Assembly (NCBI GenBank): GCA_021018995.1
Contig: CM037593.1
Location: 6,290,088 to 6,354,087, forward strand
DNA length: 64,000 bases
Origin: Chloranthus sessilifolius
Taxonomy: Eukaryota > Streptophyta > Magnoliopsida > Chloranthales > Chloranthaceae
Reading direction: 5' to 3'
Position numbers and translations under genes: made by a program. The notes beneath the pieces are model-generated. The model was not told the origin of the DNA and did no database searches. It saw only the letters and a list, made by a program, of their open reading frames with translations. Shown here in pieces: positions 12,601-24,600 of the stretch (position 1 is the first letter of the stretch; each line of letters starts with the position of its first letter).

Positions 12601-15600
12601 TTTTGTGAATTTTATTGCTTAATTTAATTCTAATTTAATTCTGGCAAAATCAATCATATCATTCACGTATTCACGTAGTTTAGGGTACCGTCCTGCGTCA
12701 GGAAGTAATCATAGAGGTTGGCTCGGAATGTGTAAGGTTGGGTGTTAAGAAAATTAAACTGTACCATTAATAGTGTGTGGATTGATATAAAATTAGATTT
12801 ATGTGTAATTTAGAGTAACATCTCTGGACGTGTGCTTTTACTTTTTCAAGTATTGCTCCCTTCACTATGCTTAGGGCATTGAAAGTTGGAGATTACCTTT
12901 AGAGGATGGAATGGAAGATGCTATGGTTATTGAAATCCCTAGGGCTAAGATGGAGTACAAAAAAAAAGAGACTGGCGGGCCATTGTAACTTGAAGGAAAT
13001 ATGTATCTCAAGGAATGGCTCTGATCGTAGATCTTGAGATGAGAAAGCAACGAAAATTTATTTGTTAGATCATTTTGCTTTGATTTGGCAGATGTGATGA
13101 CCATTGATTCTCTTGTCATCCTTTTTTGGTATAATTTCTTGTTTGAGTGTGTAGGCCTTCTGCGGACAACCAGTTTAAGATCGTGCTTTAAGCCCTTCCT
13201 ATAGTGTCTTTTGCTATTTTTGTTACTATTTTGGTATTTCATTAGGCTCAACTTTAAGGTTGAAGATTTAATCTCAGCTTACATGCTAAAAAAGGAGAAA
13301 AAGCTGAAACAAGTTTAGATAAGGTTGTCATCTGCAGCCTCAACTACAAGGGCCTTCAATTCCCAACTAGGCATGTTGTGTGGTTGAAGAGATGGTGGAT
13401 CTTCTTTTCCTGCATAAGTTTTTTGCCAAATGGGTTTTGAGTAAAATACATGAGCATTGCAGTGGGTGGTTTTTTGATCCATAGCGTGACGCAGGACAAA
13501 ACCCTAGACTACATGAATGATGATGAAATGATTATTTTGCCGAAATTAAACTAAATTAATTAAGCAAAACCAATATGAATAAGCGTGAATACCTTAAGGT
13601 TCGTAGTTTTCCATTCGGTTGATCACATTCGATTCGGGTAGGGTCTGTTAGCCTCGCGGAAGGAGGATCCTAAAGGTAGAACTCTAGCTGCTTCTAGATT
13701 AGGGCGCTCGCTCGTGGTTCAATGATGGAAGATTAGGTTCCTCAAGGGTTTAGAAATCGGGCCGATTTAAGGGTTTAGATTGGTTAGATGGTTGGGATGA
13801 GATTTAGGGTTATTGAATCGGGTCAATTCAATGGTTTAGATGTAAATTAGGGTTTATGGTTTCAGAGTATTTGAAATGGTAATGGCTGGATTTAGGGCTT
13901 ATGAGAATAAAATAAAAGCAGAGAGTAGATAAACAAAGATAAGAGATAAAATTGTGGGCATCACACCCTTGGCCTCACCCCAAACCCATCTCGGGATGAA
14001 GATGAATCACTCTTCAACAATGGCTCTTCTCAAGCACACAAGCAATAGCTTTCATTCATAATCAATAACTAACCCCTTACAATGTTTATTTTGAGACCTT
14101 ATATAGGAGGCCTCACAAAAGAAAAGAAAACCTTAAAACAAATACAAAAAAAACAATAAGTATGCCCTTAAAACCTAAATTCCGTCCAAATTCGCATTGT
14201 AGCAGATCAATCGAGACAATGTAGCAGATCAATCGAGGTATTGTAGAAGATCAATCGAGATACTGTAGCAGATTTCAGTTTCTCCGAATTTGAACTGCTT
14301 TTCCCTCTTTCCCACGGGCTACAATCGATCGATCGATTGAATGGTCAATCAATTGACTAAGCATTGCTCTAGCATACTAATTCTACTCCTTTAAACCTGG
14401 TTCTGATTTGGTTTTGATTTCTGTTCCGCTTCTTTTGATGCCGTTACACGTGAAACAGTCCGTATCCGATGTTTACAATGTCGGCGTCCCCGTCATAGCG
14501 AGATCATAGTCACCAAATTCTCTGAATTGTTTGGAAAAATTGCAAACGAATTTGAGGTTCTGCGAATCAATCCTAAATTAATCATGAACATTTCAAGAAT
14601 TCGTGTTGTTTAAAATTCTTGTACAATTTGTAATTTTTTCAATAAATAGTGTTTTTTTTTAATATTTTGATTTTTTTTACACTTTTTAATTTAATTTATT
14701 TTTTAGTTATTTTCTCTCTTTGTTTTAACCTAATATATCCCCGAACTTGTCGAATTTTAACCTTGCCAAATTATTGCCGAATCCTGACTTGGTGACTATG
14801 GTTGAGATAGCATGCATTTGACTGTGGCTTCCTTCCCTTAGAAGGGGTGAATCATGTGGCAATTTCTTCTTGTGTTATTATGCTGGAATTATCATAGGAG
14901 TGCAATAATTGAGACCTTCACTGTCAATTGGGGCTTATATCCCCTTCTATATTTTGTCTCATATTTTCCTTTTTTTTGCCAATGGATAAGTTGGGATTGA
15001 ACTTGAGACCCCTTGCATATTATGATATTTTTGACGGGGACGCCGACATCGTAGACATTGGATATGGGCCTTTTTGCTTGTACCGACGTCGAAAGAAGCG
15101 GAATGGAAATAAGAACTAAGCGAATGATGAAATTTTGATGATTTGGAGGAACACTACAAATTCGATCGATCGAATTGCATATTCAATCGATCAAAATCCT
15201 CGATCAATCGAAGTCTTATTTCGATCGATCGAACTATGTTGACAGAAAACACTTGTTCTGGAGTGACATATATATAATTCGAGTTTCAAATTCAATCGAT
15301 CGAGCTTCACTTTCGATCGATCGAAGTCGTGCAAGTTATAATTTTTCTTTCTTTTCAGATTTCGAAATTGACTTTTAGGGGCATACTTGTCTCTTTTATT
15401 TAGTATTTGTTTTAGGGCTTTCTTTTATTATAAGAGCTCCTATATAAGGTCCTTAAGAAAAACATTGTAATTAGTTATTGATTATGAATGAAAAGAGTTT
15501 TCGCTTGTGTGCTTGAGATAAGCCTCTACGAAGAGTGAATCTTCTTCTCGAGAAGGGTTTGGTGTTGAAGCCAAGGGTGTGAAGCCCACAACATCTTTTT

Positions 15601-18600
15601 TCTACCAACCTCTTTATTTTATTTTCTTTCTTTGCTTCTAAATATTTTCATAAACCCGAAATCATAAACCCTAGCTTTTATCTAACCATTGATTTGACCT
15701 GATCCCATAAACCATAAGAAAACCAGTGATCCCACTATTGAACTACGAGCGCCATAATCTGGAAAACCTAGAGTTCTTTCTCTAGGACCGATCCGCATCG
15801 CTATTCTAATGGATCTAGCGCAAGGCTGAACCCTTCTTGAACCGAACGTGATCTTTTTCACCTGGAGAACTATGAACTCTTAAGGTATTCGCTATATTTC
15901 AAATTTATTGTTTAATTTAATTTAATTTAAGTTCGGCAAGCAATTAATCATCGAATTCACGTAGTTTAGGGTCCTGTCCTGCCTCAGTTTTGCTCTTAAA
16001 CATAGATGGAAAGGTGGAACTAAATTTATGACTAGAAGCATAGTCACAGAGTTGGGACATGGAGACAATTTGGCAAGGGTCCAATTCATTCACAAAATTC
16101 GGTAAAATTGGGGAAAATAAACAAATTAAATATATGCAATAACAAGATCATAATATATTTCAAGTTAGAAATAATGTTTTTAATGCAAAATAAGCATGAT
16201 TCATTAATATGCATGGTCATGAACACATGATGCAAATTGTTAAGTCTAAAAAAAGAAAGAGACATAACATAATTGAGAAAGAAAGAGAAAGATAGGGATA
16301 TAACTTAAAGAGAAAAAAAATAGATATAATAATCGTCACAAAATTCAACGAATATTCGGCAATGGGACGAATTAGCCGAATATTCACCAAATCATCTGGT
16401 ACACCCTTGATTCACCGAATTTTCTATTTCCAGTAACTCGGAGTATTTTGTGTCTGATTAGAAACATGCTATCAGGCAGAGAAAACTAACTCAAGTGAAA
16501 ACAACACGCAACGATGAGGTGCAGGGAAGTTAATAGGAAATCCGTGAAGAGAGCAAAGTGGGCAAGAAAAAGCAGAAATTGATTAGCATAATCTTTCCTC
16601 TCCTTTGCCTCAGATTTAGTTCAATAAACATATGAAGAGCATACATCCCCGTGCACAATAAATGCAATATTTTTTCATCAGTGAGGCATCCTACGAGGAT
16701 AAAGGAACTCCATTTCTTTCTCATATTGCCTCCTTGGTACTCATTGCACAGGCAATATTTAAAAAAATAGAAGCTTAACTTTTTTTTAACTTGTTTGATA
16801 TCATCTAGTTAATAATTGATAAGGTGAAATCTATTCTATTTATATGGATACACTTTTCTATATTTTGTACTTATTTTAGATGGGATATTTGTTGTTTTTT
16901 CCCCCTTTCCTTTCGTGCCAACATTAAATCCTCCACCTCAATGTTAAGGGCCAAACTCCTCTCCGTTGCAACAATACCTTTTAGGTTTTCCATGGTTACC
17001 ATGCTAGACGCGTTTAACCTAAATCGGTGACAACAGCTCTGATATCGTCCATAAAAGGGAATCAACTGAATGATACACTGTTGTTGAACTGTTTTTACTT
17101 CATTAATGAATTATATTGTTTTAGCTCAAGAAAAAGGACTTTGGCTGAAGCATCCATGTTAACACACCAAGTATCTGTTACATTTTCACAGAACTTTGTC
17201 TCAATATCGATAAAAAACATTGGATGTTAAAGCTTCTTTTAAACTTTGCATTCACTGAATTGACATGGTCCTTCTCTGCAAAGGGGTCAAGAGTTGCCAG
17301 AGGGAAAAACATAAGTCAAGAGTTACTGTCAATTCATGAGGAAAATTTGAGTTGGTATTAGGTACCCGACCTGAGGGCCAGCTTGGCACTCGGGTCAATC
17401 TCTTAATTTTATTTTTTGATTAGTAATAACATATATTGATAAGCAGCAAGGCACTGAAAAGACCAATACAACGACATGACCAAAAAAACCAAAAAAGGTA
17501 CATCAAGACCAAAGAAAAACTCCTTGGCTTGACCTACTTAGCCCGGGTCCCACAGGTAGGACTCCTCATTAGGAACAATCCCGCCTTTATCTACCCACAG
17601 CCACACCAGATCTCTGACCGACTTCATGATCATCCCCACCTGGTGGTTTTTATTTTAAAAAATCTGCATATTCCCACAGTCCACCCAGACATCTTCCCAG
17701 AAACGGATCCGAGTACCGCAGCCCCAATTGAAACGTATCTCTCTGGCGAAAAAATCCCAAGTGCCGCACATACTTTTCCACCAAGCCGAGGTACCTCTGT
17801 GAGCCATGTTGTTGATGCCCCAATTACTCACAAAATTGCCATACTTCTCGGTCAACACCACACGCCAAAGACTATCCCTCTCATCCTCCCTCCCTGCTCG
17901 CCAAAACCATCTTCCTAGCAGCCAATATTAGTCCACTTCAAGTTTAGAGTACCCAGGCCCCCACATCCAACAGGGAGCTGACAAGTGTCCCAATTTACTA
18001 AGTGATAACGTTTGGTCATACCAGATCCCTCCCACAAAAAGTGCCGCTGAATTTGCTCTAGGCGCTTGATGACTCCCATTGGACATTTGAACATTGACAA
18101 GTAGATGATGGGCAATGAAGATAAGACTGCTTTAACTAGCACAAGACGGCCTCCACTGTTGAGCATTTTCCCTTTCCACGACGACAACTGTTGCTCCAAC
18201 CTCTGCACTACCGGATCCCACTCTCTAGCTGTGGGCTGTTTTAGGCCGAGGGGTAGCCCCAGGTACTTGATTGGGAGCTTGTCGCTAACACAATTCACAA
18301 TCTGCACTAGTTCATCCAACAACAGGCCATCTGTACCAATACCTGTGATAGTCGACTTGGACAAATTAATGCGTTGGCTCGACATCGCTTCATAAACCGC
18401 AAGGACATCAGCTAGGGACCTGAACTCTTGAACGTCGGCCTTCCCAAAAATTATGGTATCATCCACAAACTGAAGGTGTGAGATGTATCTACCTTGATTC
18501 CCCACCCTAATACCTGTTATGAGATTAATTTACCTGGCCCGCTCAATCAAACCTGATAACGCTTCACCCACCATATTGAAGAGGAAAGGGGAGAGCGGGT

Positions 18601-21600
18601 CTCCCTGACAGATACCTCTTGAGCTCTTAAAGTATCCAGTTGAAGTACCGTTGATCAAGACCAAGAACCACGCTGAAGAATAACAGCCCGACATCCATCT
18701 CCTCCATATATACCCGAACCCCATCCTGTCGAGCAAATAAGCGAGGCAATCCCAACTTACCTGATCGTATGCTTTCTCCATATCCACCTTCCATAGGGCT
18801 GCGGGACTCTGGTTCAAATGTGCCGAGTGAATGGTCTCTTGCGCCACCGCCACCAGGTCCACTAGTTGTCTGCCCTTCACGAAAGCTCCTTGGTTGGCCG
18901 AAATTATCTTGCTCATAATCGGTTTGAGTCTATTAGCAAGAACCTTGGACAAAATCTTGTAGAGACAATTAGTGAGGCATATTGGACGAAAATCAACAAT
19001 GTTATCAGCCCCTTTTTTCTTGGGTATGAGGGTGATGAATGTAGAGTTAAGACTTCGCCCGATAAATCCAAAAGCGTGGAATTGATGCATGACCTCCATC
19101 AGGTCCGACTTAATGGTTGTCCAAAAAAATCTGAAGAACTCCATTGTGAACCGATCAGGTCCCGGGGCTTTGTTCTTTGCCCCAAACCTAATTACCTGCC
19201 ACACCTCTTCTTCCCTAAAAGGCTGCTCCATACTCATCCATTCCTCCGTTGCGATAGATTGAAAATTTATCCCATCCAATTCTGGTCTCGGCAAGCCCTC
19301 ATCCTTGTACAACTTTTTATAGAACTCGACTATGTTCTCCCGGACCTGCTCCTCCTCGGTATAGTTCACCCCCTCCACTAGAATATTGCCCAGATAGTTC
19401 ACTTTGTTTTGTGCGTTGGCAATTGCATGGAAATACTTGGTGTTAGCGTCACCCTCTTTAAGCCATCTTACCTTGGCTTTTTGCTTCCAGCTGACCTCTT
19501 CAGCCAAGCACGCACTATTGAACTCCATTTTTTTGAGGTAACGATCTTCTCTCTCTTTCGCCGTCAGGTTTCTATCCTCATCCAAGTTGTCCAACTCCTT
19601 TAGCTGTAAAAGCATAGCCTCTTTCTTTAACCCGTTGAAGTTTTGAGAGGAATCTGTACGCAGCTGTCCCGGAAGATGTCGGTTCGCTCCACCATTGCGG
19701 CACCCTTGCGTGATAATTCCCATCCATCAACCACATATTTTCGAACCGAAATGGAATAAGACCACTTCCGCGCGAATCGCAGGTAAGAAGTAGAGGCCGG
19801 TGGTCGGAGACAGCCTGCGCTAAACACTCGAGTTTGGCACTTGGGAAAATATCAAGCCATTCCATATTGCATATGAACCTGTTCAGCCTGCTCAAGGAGG
19901 GGTTCTCTTGAAGATTCGACCAAGTGAAACGCGCGCCGGTTAGCGGAACATCCATCAATTCCCAGTCCGAAAAGAAAGAGTTGAAATCTCGCATTATTGC
20001 TGCGTCCGGTGGCCCACCCTGTTTCTCGAAACCCCATCTTATTGCATTAAACCCCCCCCCGCCTCCATCCAAAAAGGGAGATCCCATCTGGGAGCAAGGG
20101 CAACCAACTCCATCCACAAGTCGAGCCAATCTCTGTCAGCAGACGAGCCATAAATTCCCGCGAACATCCACTCTTTCCTTGAGTCTTTATTTCAGAGCAC
20201 CACTGAGGCCGAAAATAACCCCATTTTCTCATCTAATTTGTCAAACAGTCGTGAGTTCCAGGCCAACAAGATTCCACCTGATGCACCCTCAGAATCCACA
20301 CCCATCCACTCCCAATGGTTTCCACAGAGCACCGACATAACATTCCTCCTGTCACTTCTGCCCCACTTCGTTTCTTTCAGTGTAATAACGGCCGGATTGA
20401 GAGCGTTGATCACTCATTTAACCCCGACCCGTTTACTCCCGTCGCAGATACCACTCACATTCCAAGATAGCATCTTCATAACAGCTCTCAGAAGTCCCGT
20501 CCATATACCCGAGGATGGGGATTAGGCCCCCCTGCTCCCTTCCCATCCGACCTCCCCCACTGTAATCACGCAATGGCACAAGTTCCTGTGCCCCGCCTCG
20601 ACGCTTCCTCTTGGTTTCCTGACGGTTAGCCAAGATAGAACGAAATACTTCCTTGAGGCCATCATCGGAACCCTTGAAAGATAATCCTAGATCACGCCCA
20701 ACACGAATTAGACGTTCGATGTCGGCCGCCAGCCCCATCTCAGCGTTAGTCCCTCTCCCATTGGCACCAGTTGATTGCCCTCTCTCATAAACTCCGGTAA
20801 AGGACCATCCCCACGAAGGGATCCCTCCTCCATCCTGTTGATTTCAATCGGTCTCCCTGACAGCCTCTCTGCCAACGAAGAAGATAAAATGGCTCCGGGA
20901 TACTAGGCGAATCGTTGCACTGCTCAGGCAAGTCACCAAGCAGATTAGGATTATATACATACCCCAGATCAGAAGCATACGAAGAAGAGGAATTGTTGAG
21001 TTGGAACACGTCCATTACTCGCCGACTCAGGCCCCCCTCTCTCCTTCAAGCGTTGATCTTCTGGTCGCCCCATAGCCCGCAGAAACAGATCCATCTGCTC
21101 TTGCCCAACTGAGACCCGGACCTTCCTCACGGTGGACCCCTAACCCATATGCAAACTGAAATCCCATGGGCCACCAGCGTTAAAGACCCACAAAGTGATT
21201 CCCTCCATCTGCCCCCATTTGGCATGACGCTACCACGTGTTATCCACGTGTCTAGAGGATTTGCCCCCACCACCCTCACGTGTCGGTCACGTGCTTCAAC
21301 ATTGGTAACCCCTACCCCTCGCTTTCTAGGTAGGCAAAAGTCAACACAGCCCAGTGTCATCGACAGATTTCTAGAATCGTCCATTGGCTTATGAAGTGTC
21401 GCCATCCCTACATATCTCGGTCCCTGGAGCCCCTTATAAACCTTCCTGCACTGGAAAACCCTAAGGCTCTTTTTGTTGCTTGCAACCTTCTTCCTTAAAA
21501 GGCATCCTGAAGCTTCGGTCTCCATCAGGTCCCACGTACGACTACTGACGTCGTCCCTCATCGTTGGCAGCCACAACATCTCACCTACCTCTTTCTGTTG

Positions 21601-24600
21601 CAGGTGTCCTTTTCCCAGAAAGGAGTATAGCGTGATCTTGACCGTAGGCGACATCAACGGTGATAGATCCCTCTCGGCATCGCTTGGAAGATTGTGGTGC
21701 TTCATCAACTCCAGCGGGAACCGAAGACTCATATGTTTCGGTAGTCGATTCACATCGCAGTACTCGCCATCGATATTACACTGGACCAGGAAGCCACCCT
21801 TAGGATCCCCCTCTCGCCAGCAACCTCCCTCTCTTCTAGGTCCTCCGTTAAGACATGAGTGGTGTTAGTAGAGTCGGGACACCAATACCCCCGGTCGACG
21901 AGGACGACCCCCTGTGTATACCGCGACACGCCGGATCCGCGGATGAGCCCCCCTTCGGGCACCTCGATACATCCCCCCCCGGGCCTTCCTACCCCATCTG
22001 TGACGCAGCTTCTTCTGCGGCACCTTCGAATACGTCTATTCGGGCGTTCTTGGCCCTCGCGGGTTCATCGCTCGTTTGCAGTGGAACGAGAACCCTCTCC
22101 ACCTGCGCCATTTCTATGAAGACCCGTACTTCTTGGCCGTCGAGGCGGAGATCGCACGACCTGGGGATTTGCTGCCAGGAATCAACGGCGAGGAGGATAC
22201 AAACCGCACTAGTATCCCAGAGATCGACGGACCTCCTGTCAGCGAGGATGAAGCAGCCACAACGATCCCCGATGCCCTTAAGGACCTCGTTGGTCCAAGC
22301 ATGGATAGGCAGGCTGACCACTCGAATCCAGACCCCTCCCTCATCAGAATGGATGATCACCCACCAAGGGTCTCGGGTGCCACATTCCACCGCTCAATCC
22401 AATCAAAGGCCTTTTTTGCGCAGGCGTGCATGCCTCCTCTGTCTGGAACCGTAGGAGGAACTTTGTATCAATGATTGTAGATAGAGCTGGTCTTTCAGTG
22501 AACTTCCAAGATCTTTGGATGCACTTGTGTAGATGGAAAAGTGAGTGTATCTTGAATAGTGTATAATACCACCCAAAAATATTGTAGATTCTTGGCAAGG
22601 GAATCAAACTAATGGGATTTAAACTCCTGCCAATCACTGGTAATCCCCGCATCGACTGTGAGAGATGGACCAGAGCCGGTTGTGGCGGCACACCTCCTCC
22701 GTTCTCCGGTTCTGACCATCACTCCCAACAACCTCGGCAAACGATATTCCCCGTCGTTGGTTACTCATGCCCTCGGTGATCGTGCTCGAAACTCTTTTGA
22801 ACCTCCTACCAGCGATAGACCAACCATTAGAAATGTCTTTGGCTTGACTGTCGTTGAGCACCACTTGGTGGTGTTTACTCCCCTAGGGGCTCGGTTCATC
22901 GGCAGACTTAACGAACACTCCCGAGTCTCTGGAAGAGCAACACCCTGACCGATGGCAAACTTTCCTACGCCGGAAATTAAGGTTCCGACACGATCCGCCA
23001 AACCAATCACCCACTCTAAGCACCAGAGCCATTGATAAGTGCAGGACGAAATCTCCTTCTTATCAAATGGTCAAGCCCATGGGTCAAAAAATCGTCCGAT
23101 ACCGATACGTATCGTCCGATACGTATCAGTTTGGGACTTGGGCGGTACGATACAAAGGCATTGTATCGGACGATAATTTCAATGTATCGTCCGATAATAT
23201 GTATATATATATTTTTTCCGATTGTCCACACAATCGATGGCGATTGTCAAGACAATCGCCATCGATTGTGTAGACAATCGTATAGACAATCGGAAAAAAA
23301 ATAAAAATTCAATGTATCGGCCGATACGTATCGTCCTGGAGGTCAGGACGATATGTATCGGTTTACCGATATTTTGATCCTTGGTCAAGCCAGTGCCCAG
23401 TTATTCATGAGCACGTAAATCCGTGAAAATCACTTATAACCTTCCACTTATTTGGCACTCAACAATATCTCTGCATCCGGAAGGTTGTCGGAGGGAGATT
23501 GACCTGAATGCCGAGGCTGGCACTCGGGTTGGATACCTAATAACAACTTGGAAAATTTCGTGCCTAGATTTAACACAAGATGACCTACAGTGATGGAAAT
23601 TTGTATTTTCAGCGTCTTTTAAAAGGGTTCTGTGACTGGTTTTATGCAGAAAAGGCTACATTTTTGGAAGATGCTTTCTCCCTTCGTGGATTATCAGTAT
23701 CATACGTTGCTTTGGAAAAGAAGGTTCCTTCTTCGGAAAGTTTACCGCCAGAGTTCATCTGCAATTCCTGTTTGGCAGTTTCGAGAAAAGCTGAGGTGGT
23801 TTTAAATGATCCAAAATTGATCGAGAAAGCCGGTGATATTTCGAAAGATATTTGCCACATGCTGCCCTCACATTTACAATTACAGGTAGAAACTTGCCTC
23901 CTTAATTACATTTGGGTCCTGTCTTCATACTGTGTTTCCTGATGATAGCTTCTATTAAATTTTATTTTATATTTAATCGGTAGCTTCTATCAATGTTGCA
24001 GTGTGTAGAGACATCAGCAATGTACATAGATGAGTCTATTTTGTTTCTTCAAGAATACTTCCGCGAAGAAAATCTTTGCCGTAGTACTGGCTTATGCCCT
24101 GGAAAACCCAATTCTATTTCATACTCGAGCTTTGGAACAGACAAACAGTTATTTGACCTAGATTCGGTCAATGAATTGATGAGAAAGGCATGGAAGAGAG
24201 TATATGCGGAGAAGAAGGGTGATCCACGTAAAACTTGGGAGCAATCCTTGCTCGTGGCTGAGAAGCCCCTGCTGCATGCCACACTACACAGTTTCACGAA
24301 TATGGTAATAACTGAAGTTTGGCTGTTTGATTTCTTATTTTTGTATGGTTAAGAGTTTTTGATGAGCTTATAGCTATTATGGTATTTTGAGGGTTAATTT
24401 TTTTTGCAAGGTACACAAGAAGCTTCTAGAATAATATTCTTTTGCAATATTGATATGGTCAATTATCTTCATAATAAAGAGTTTCTTTTCTTTTGATGAT
24501 AATTTATCCAGTATAAGGGATTATTTCGTATGCTTTTGCATACTCTGTAACAAAGTACATCAGAATAAAATTTAGGGTTCAATGTCCCTAAAAATCCATA

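Larger units (their letters stand above)
8278..12700 (+). mobile_element. Internally deleted Ty3/gypsy LTR retrotransposon (non-autonomous)
   Basis: It has two near-identical LTRs (8278-9331 and 11629-12700), both beginning TGACGGGG and ending GCGTCA. A primer-binding-like site TGGTATCAAAGC (9336-9347) resembles the initiator tRNA-Met site with one mismatch. A purine tract AGGGAGAAT precedes the 3' LTR. The 2.3-kb interior codes for a gag fragment, a repetitive spacer and the very C-terminal tail of an integrase. I see no protease, reverse transcriptase, RNase H or catalytic integrase core. The 5-bp flanks are TGATA and GGAAG, so there is no target duplication, which hints at recombination between elements or later loss. 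It lies in intron 1 of the saposin gene. Confidence 0.85.
17415..23040 (-). mobile_element. L1-type LINE A1 (degraded)
   Basis: Order along the minus strand: ORF1 pieces (about 23010-21000) with SFAEVVG near the N terminus and a DUF4283-like block ([20 protein letters not shown]); an endonuclease with ETKWG, a GGFNAIR version of the usual GDFNAIR, and SDHRPL; reverse transcriptase; a truncated C-terminal region; and a 3' UTR ending near TTGCTGCTTATCAATATA. ORF2 is broken by frame changes and a stop, and most of the zinc-finger RVT domain has been deleted around 17660. Approximate ends only; no target duplication was found. Confidence 0.8.

Noticed and set aside
12871..13251. 126-codon minus-strand ORF
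   Set aside because: Basic, composition-driven sequence without any known motif; isolated between TEs.
21855..22474. Plus-strand ORFs up to 199 codons
   Set aside because: They are antisense to LINE A1 ORF1 in GC-rich DNA; the minus strand shows the recognisable domain.
23613..23649. Earlier acceptor (TTGTATTTTCAG) for saposin exon 2
   Set aside because: It enters in phase 0 while exon 1 leaves one extra base; the acceptor at 23649 fits both phase and the known domain start.
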